This document shows positions 60,481 through 64,000 of a stretch of 64,000 nt of DNA, in pieces. This stretch comes from Warburgia ugandensis (Eukaryota; Streptophyta; Magnoliopsida; Canellales; Canellaceae): positions 19,257,945 to 19,321,944 of the forward strand of contig CP141132.1 in the NCBI GenBank assembly GCA_035236585.1, read 5' to 3'. Position numbers and translations under genes: made by a program. Position 1 is the stretch's first letter. Each line of letters begins with the position of its first letter. A model generated the notes under the pieces. It did no database searches. It saw nothing but the letters and a program-made list of their open reading frames with translations, and was not told the origin of the DNA.

Positions 60481-61980
60481 TCTACATATAAAATAATCTT
60501 TATCTCTAAATAGACTATAACTTTTGAACTCCATCTAAAATATGTTTTGACTTTAATCCTAACTAATGACATACATTCAGAAATAGAATAACTTAGATAA
60601 AGGGTTCAAATTATATTTCTCTTTAAATATGTGAGCAGAGTCAATAAAGCAAATTAATCTCACATATATTCATGAAAGAATGGGAGTTACAAGGAATTTA
60701 TTTTTGGCCCCTTTAGAAAGGATAAGATGTCATTATGTTAGAACTTTTAGAAATACTACTCTTTAAATCCTATCTTTTCATATCCTCATCAAGACTACAT
60801 TCCTCTTAGAATCAATAAGTTTTCAACTAGGATGAAATGTAGGCTTATGACAAGTTCAAAAGAAAGGGTAATGAAAATTTCTCCAAAAATAAGTAGAGGT
60901 CTTCTACTAAAGTTGACACTTCTTCTTGACTTTGTTTGCCTAAAGTAAATATTTTTTATTCCCCTTTTCTGCATTTTTCAAACTTTTTTTCTTTTTAGTA
61001 TTTTTTCTTTCTTTTCAACACTTTTGAATCTCTTTGAAGAACATTTCCTTTCTTAATATTCACTTTTCTACTTTTATTGCAACTAAAAGGTATTTCTTTA
61101 TTCATCTCTAACTTATTTTTCAAAGAAAATAAGTAATGGGTAAAGTGATAATTTGGGGTGAGAAAAGAAAAGGCTTATATAAAAGGCTAAAATTGACTAA
61201 CTAGTGGTAAACATACTCTTTTGGGTATGCTTTATATCTCTAAGTTAACAACAATGATGGCCTAAATCCTTTTTAGGTTTCATATAATCTATCAGATTCA
61301 ATGAACTTTTAGAAATTTAATGATAATATTCTAATAATTCAGGTAATTTGTTAAATTTAAAAATTAATGGGCTCAAATTTTACTTTAAGCGCACTGAAGA
61401 AAATTTTGGAATAGCTATAACCTCTCAAAAAAATAAATGACTCCAAAACTCACTTAGGCTATTGGTCTTCACTGAATTTCTTCAGGATTTCTAAGTTATA
61501 ACTACTTATCAATTTAGACTGTGTACAATTATGTGTACAAATGTGATCTAAGACTTAGCTTTCATAAAATACTTTAGAAAATGAGTAAAATAATAAATTA
61601 ATCATGTTTAATTCCATTAATAAGCTAAAGTTATCTAGATTATACTTTAGAAAAATCCAATTCTCATCATAATATAAGAATTGACTTAAAATTTTTCAAA
61701 ATTTTGAAAAAAAATTAAGCAAAATTTTCAATTAAATTTTTTTTTTTTTTAGAAAATCAAGAAGAAAAACTAACAAAAACTAGAATTTGTTAGAATTCTA
61801 TACCCCCAACCTGAAAGAAACATTATCCCTAAATTTTAAAAACTAGGACCTAAAATGAACATAGGTGATGCAAAAAACAATGAATTCAAAAATACAAAAG
61901 ATGATTCATAGAGATTAGATCCACTCAATCCTGATAAATAGAATCCTCCAAAGTTGTGGACTCAACTTTTGGATTCTCAC
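60330..61980 (-). mobile_element. Athila-like element III, 3' non-coding part
   Basis: Collinear with 45,670-47,060 of element II (both run from AATGAA-AA-TTCAAAACCCTAC through CTTAGATAAAGG-like and GGCTTATATAAAAGGCT blocks). It differs by a 75-bp GA microsatellite at 60,403-60,477 that element II lacks. Confidence 0.75.
60403..60477. repeat. (AG)n microsatellite
   Basis: A GA run of 75 bp inside Athila III. At the matching place in element II (about 45,735) there is only CAAAGTGTAGTGAGTA, so the array arose or expanded after the copies separated. Confidence 0.97.
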
Positions 61981-62960
61981 ATTCTATGAAAAGGCTTTAA
62001 ACGTTGGCCATTCACTTTAAAAGTATGGTTAGTCTTAATATCCTCAATCCCGACGGTCTCATATGGAAAAACTTCTTTAACTATATACAAACTGGTCCAT
62101 CAAGGTCTAAGCTTATTTGGAAATAGGTGGAACTTATAATTGTAAAGAAGAACCTTCTAGTATAGAGTAAAGGATTTTCTCATTATGTTTTTTATCATAA
62201 AAAACTTTCATCTTTTTCTTGTAAATCCTATTACCTTCATAAGCTTCATGCATGATCTCTTTCAACTTATTAAGTTGGAGTTTTCTATGTGAGCCTACTT
62301 TATTCATGTTGAAATTAAATGTCTTTATTGCTTAGTAGGATCTATGTTCCAATTCCACTGGTAAATGGCAAGCCTTACCATATACAATATGATATTTAGA
62401 CACACCTGTCGAGGTTTGATGTGCAGTCCTGTAAGCCTAGAGTGCATCAATCTATTTAAGAGACCAATCCTTACAATCTAAATTAATAGTTTTTTGAAGA
62501 ATTTATTTTATAGCCTGATTAGATATTTCTACTCGTCCACTTGTTTGTGGGTGATACGATGTTACAACTTTATGTGTAATGTTATATTTTTTTTCACAAG
62601 TGCTTCAAATGCTTTGTTGCAAAAGTGTGTATCGTTATCACTTACAATGGCTCGAGGGGTCCTAAATATAGAAAACATGTTTTCTTTTGAGAATTTAACA
62701 ACTATTTTGTGATAATTATGCCTACAAGGAGTAGTCTCAATCCATTTAGATACATATTCTACTACCAATAGGATATAAATTTACCCAAATGAAGGTGGGA
62801 GCAACCCTATAAAATCAATGTTGCAACAATAAAAAACTTCGATGAGAAGGATAGAATTGAGAGGCATCATATTCCTACAGTTTATTCCTCCTAACTTTGA
62901 CATTTCTCACATGAGTTATAGAACACATGCGTGTCTTTAAATAATGAAGGCAAGTAGAAG
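61981..62960 (-). pseudogene. Athila-like integrase remnant with C-terminal domain
   Basis: Minus-strand frames: [52 protein letters not shown] (62,768-62,562), then in other frames [19 protein letters not shown]-stop-IDALQAYRTAHQT, IVYGKACHLPVELEHRSY, LQLNKLKEIMHEAYEGNRIY and at the end FKVNGQRLKPF. This is the rve core and C-terminal part of an Athila integrase. The first catalytic Asp position reads Glu; stops and shifts abound. Confidence 0.85.
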
Positions 62961-63120
62961 CCACACTACAAAAATCTTTGCAGCTGTTTTCTATGTAGAA
63001 AAATGTCCACCACATGCTTCTGAGTGACAAAAGGAGATGACAATATTTTACTCTAAGTCAGGTACACATTTCCTAATTATTTGATCTAGGTAGTAATAAG
63101 TGTTTAATTTTGCATAAAAA
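62961..63120 (-). mobile_element. Athila III, integrase zinc-binding side, decayed
   Basis: The sequence continues toward the zinc-binding and RNase H side of the same pol gene, with Cys/His-rich minus-strand text and stops. Similarity is lost near 63,120. Confidence 0.45.
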
Positions 63121-64000
63121 CCACCAATTAGTTACCTTACAACTTATAGGGGTAAATTGGGGTTTTTAGACCAAAATTCATAACACATGCAATTTTTATC
63201 TAATAAATAAAATTTTGTTATTTTGTTGTCCAGAAGTTAATCCAAGGTACATATGTGATTAATAATATTTTTCTAGCATTTAATTAAAAAAATTTATCTT
63301 TTGTAGAAAGGGAGAGGATGATCCGACGGCTGCAATCAATCGAGATGAACATTGATCATCAAGATCAAAAGATCACGTCAAAACCTTGGAATCATCAATC
63401 CAACATGAAACCAAAGGGTAGCTGGGCATGAACTCCTAAAGAATATTTTCCTGGACCAACAATGGATGCAATTAAAGTAGCTAAAGATGGCCAAAGTGGG
63501 CCTATGAAGTAAGCCATCCATTCCCACTACCTTTGCATGGAAGCCACTTAAGCCACCTTAGCCATATAAGCCATTAGAGAAGGTGGCAAGCTAAGGAATT
63601 CAAGCCAAACCATTTAAGCCATTCGAGCCAAGGGATGAAGCCAAGAAAGCTTCCAAAAGCTAGCCATGAAGCCTAACCAATAAAGCCTTCAAAGTTAGCC
63701 ATCTAAGCCATTAAACTATGCTAAATGGAAGGCTACGATTAGATGAAATTCAAGAGGATTATCCATGACATTTTGATGGATATTTTGAAGAATTAAGGGA
63801 AATTTTATGAGGATAAGTTGGCATATGAACCAATAGGATGAGGACCTTCCAATTTTTATGTTTTTCCCACTTTTTCTCTTCTTTTTTTTCTTTTTCTTTT
63901 TTTTTATTTATCACTTTCCACCTCCCCCACAAAATATCACCACTAATTTGACTTTTCATTGAAGAGTCCTACCATCCCATAACACTTCCACCTTCCTAAA
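63121..64000. repeat. unidentified sequence with AAGCCA-rich short repeats
   Basis: 63,480-63,720 carries about 20 copies of AAGCCA, TAGCCA or AGCCATT in loose spacing, after an AT-rich block and before a T-rich run (63,880-63,905). No coding frame is recognised. It may be part of an LTR of another element continuing beyond the window. Confidence 0.4.

Overview
This is nuclear DNA of a flowering plant, AT-rich and gene-poor. The evidence is two plant-specific gene families (BTB/POZ-NPH3 and PORR), plant-type LTR retrotransposons (Sirevirus-like copia, Athila-like gypsy, Tekay/Del-like chromovirus), an Au-type SINE, a Mutator-like remnant and a CACTA-like DNA transposon. I cannot place it below angiosperms. 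The low GC of the one intact gene argues weakly against a grass.

Layout. 1-23,976 is a nested stack on the minus strand. An old Del-like element (gag 12,705-13,689; 5' LTR 13,690-23,976) has a 7.1 kb CACTA-like transposon in its LTR (15,039-22,157). Its gag is cut by an Athila-like element (5' LTR 10,561-12,704; gag, protease and RT remnants down to 5,769). That element is in turn cut by a second Del-like element, of which a 4.2 kb 5' LTR (1,603-5,768) and some interior (1-1,602) are in the window. 23,977-26,660 holds a decayed Mutator-like transposase. 26,661-29,741 is a solo Del-like LTR with a perfect 5-bp target duplication. 29,742-31,924 is non-coding with SINE copies. 32,291-41,544 is a complete but dead Sirevirus-like copia element sitting inside an older copia fragment, which can be read on both sides of it.

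41,650-60,176 is the only gene space. A BTB/POZ-NPH3 gene on the minus strand (43,011-54,137, five exons) is a pseudogene with single-base deletions, stops and a damaged splice acceptor. Its last intron contains an 8.3 kb Athila-like element (43,638-51,980). The neighbouring minus-strand gene (57,398-58,621) is an intact single-exon PORR protein of 407 aa, probably an organelle RNA-binding splicing factor. It is the only gene here that looks functional. 60,177-63,120 returns to retrotransposon debris (a Del LTR end joined to an Athila integrase region), and the last 0.9 kb is an unidentified repeat-rich sequence.

I found no new gene system. The most unusual structures are the palindromic subterminal arrays of the CACTA-like element, the retrotransposon-laden intron of the NPH3 pseudogene, and the readable insertion history.
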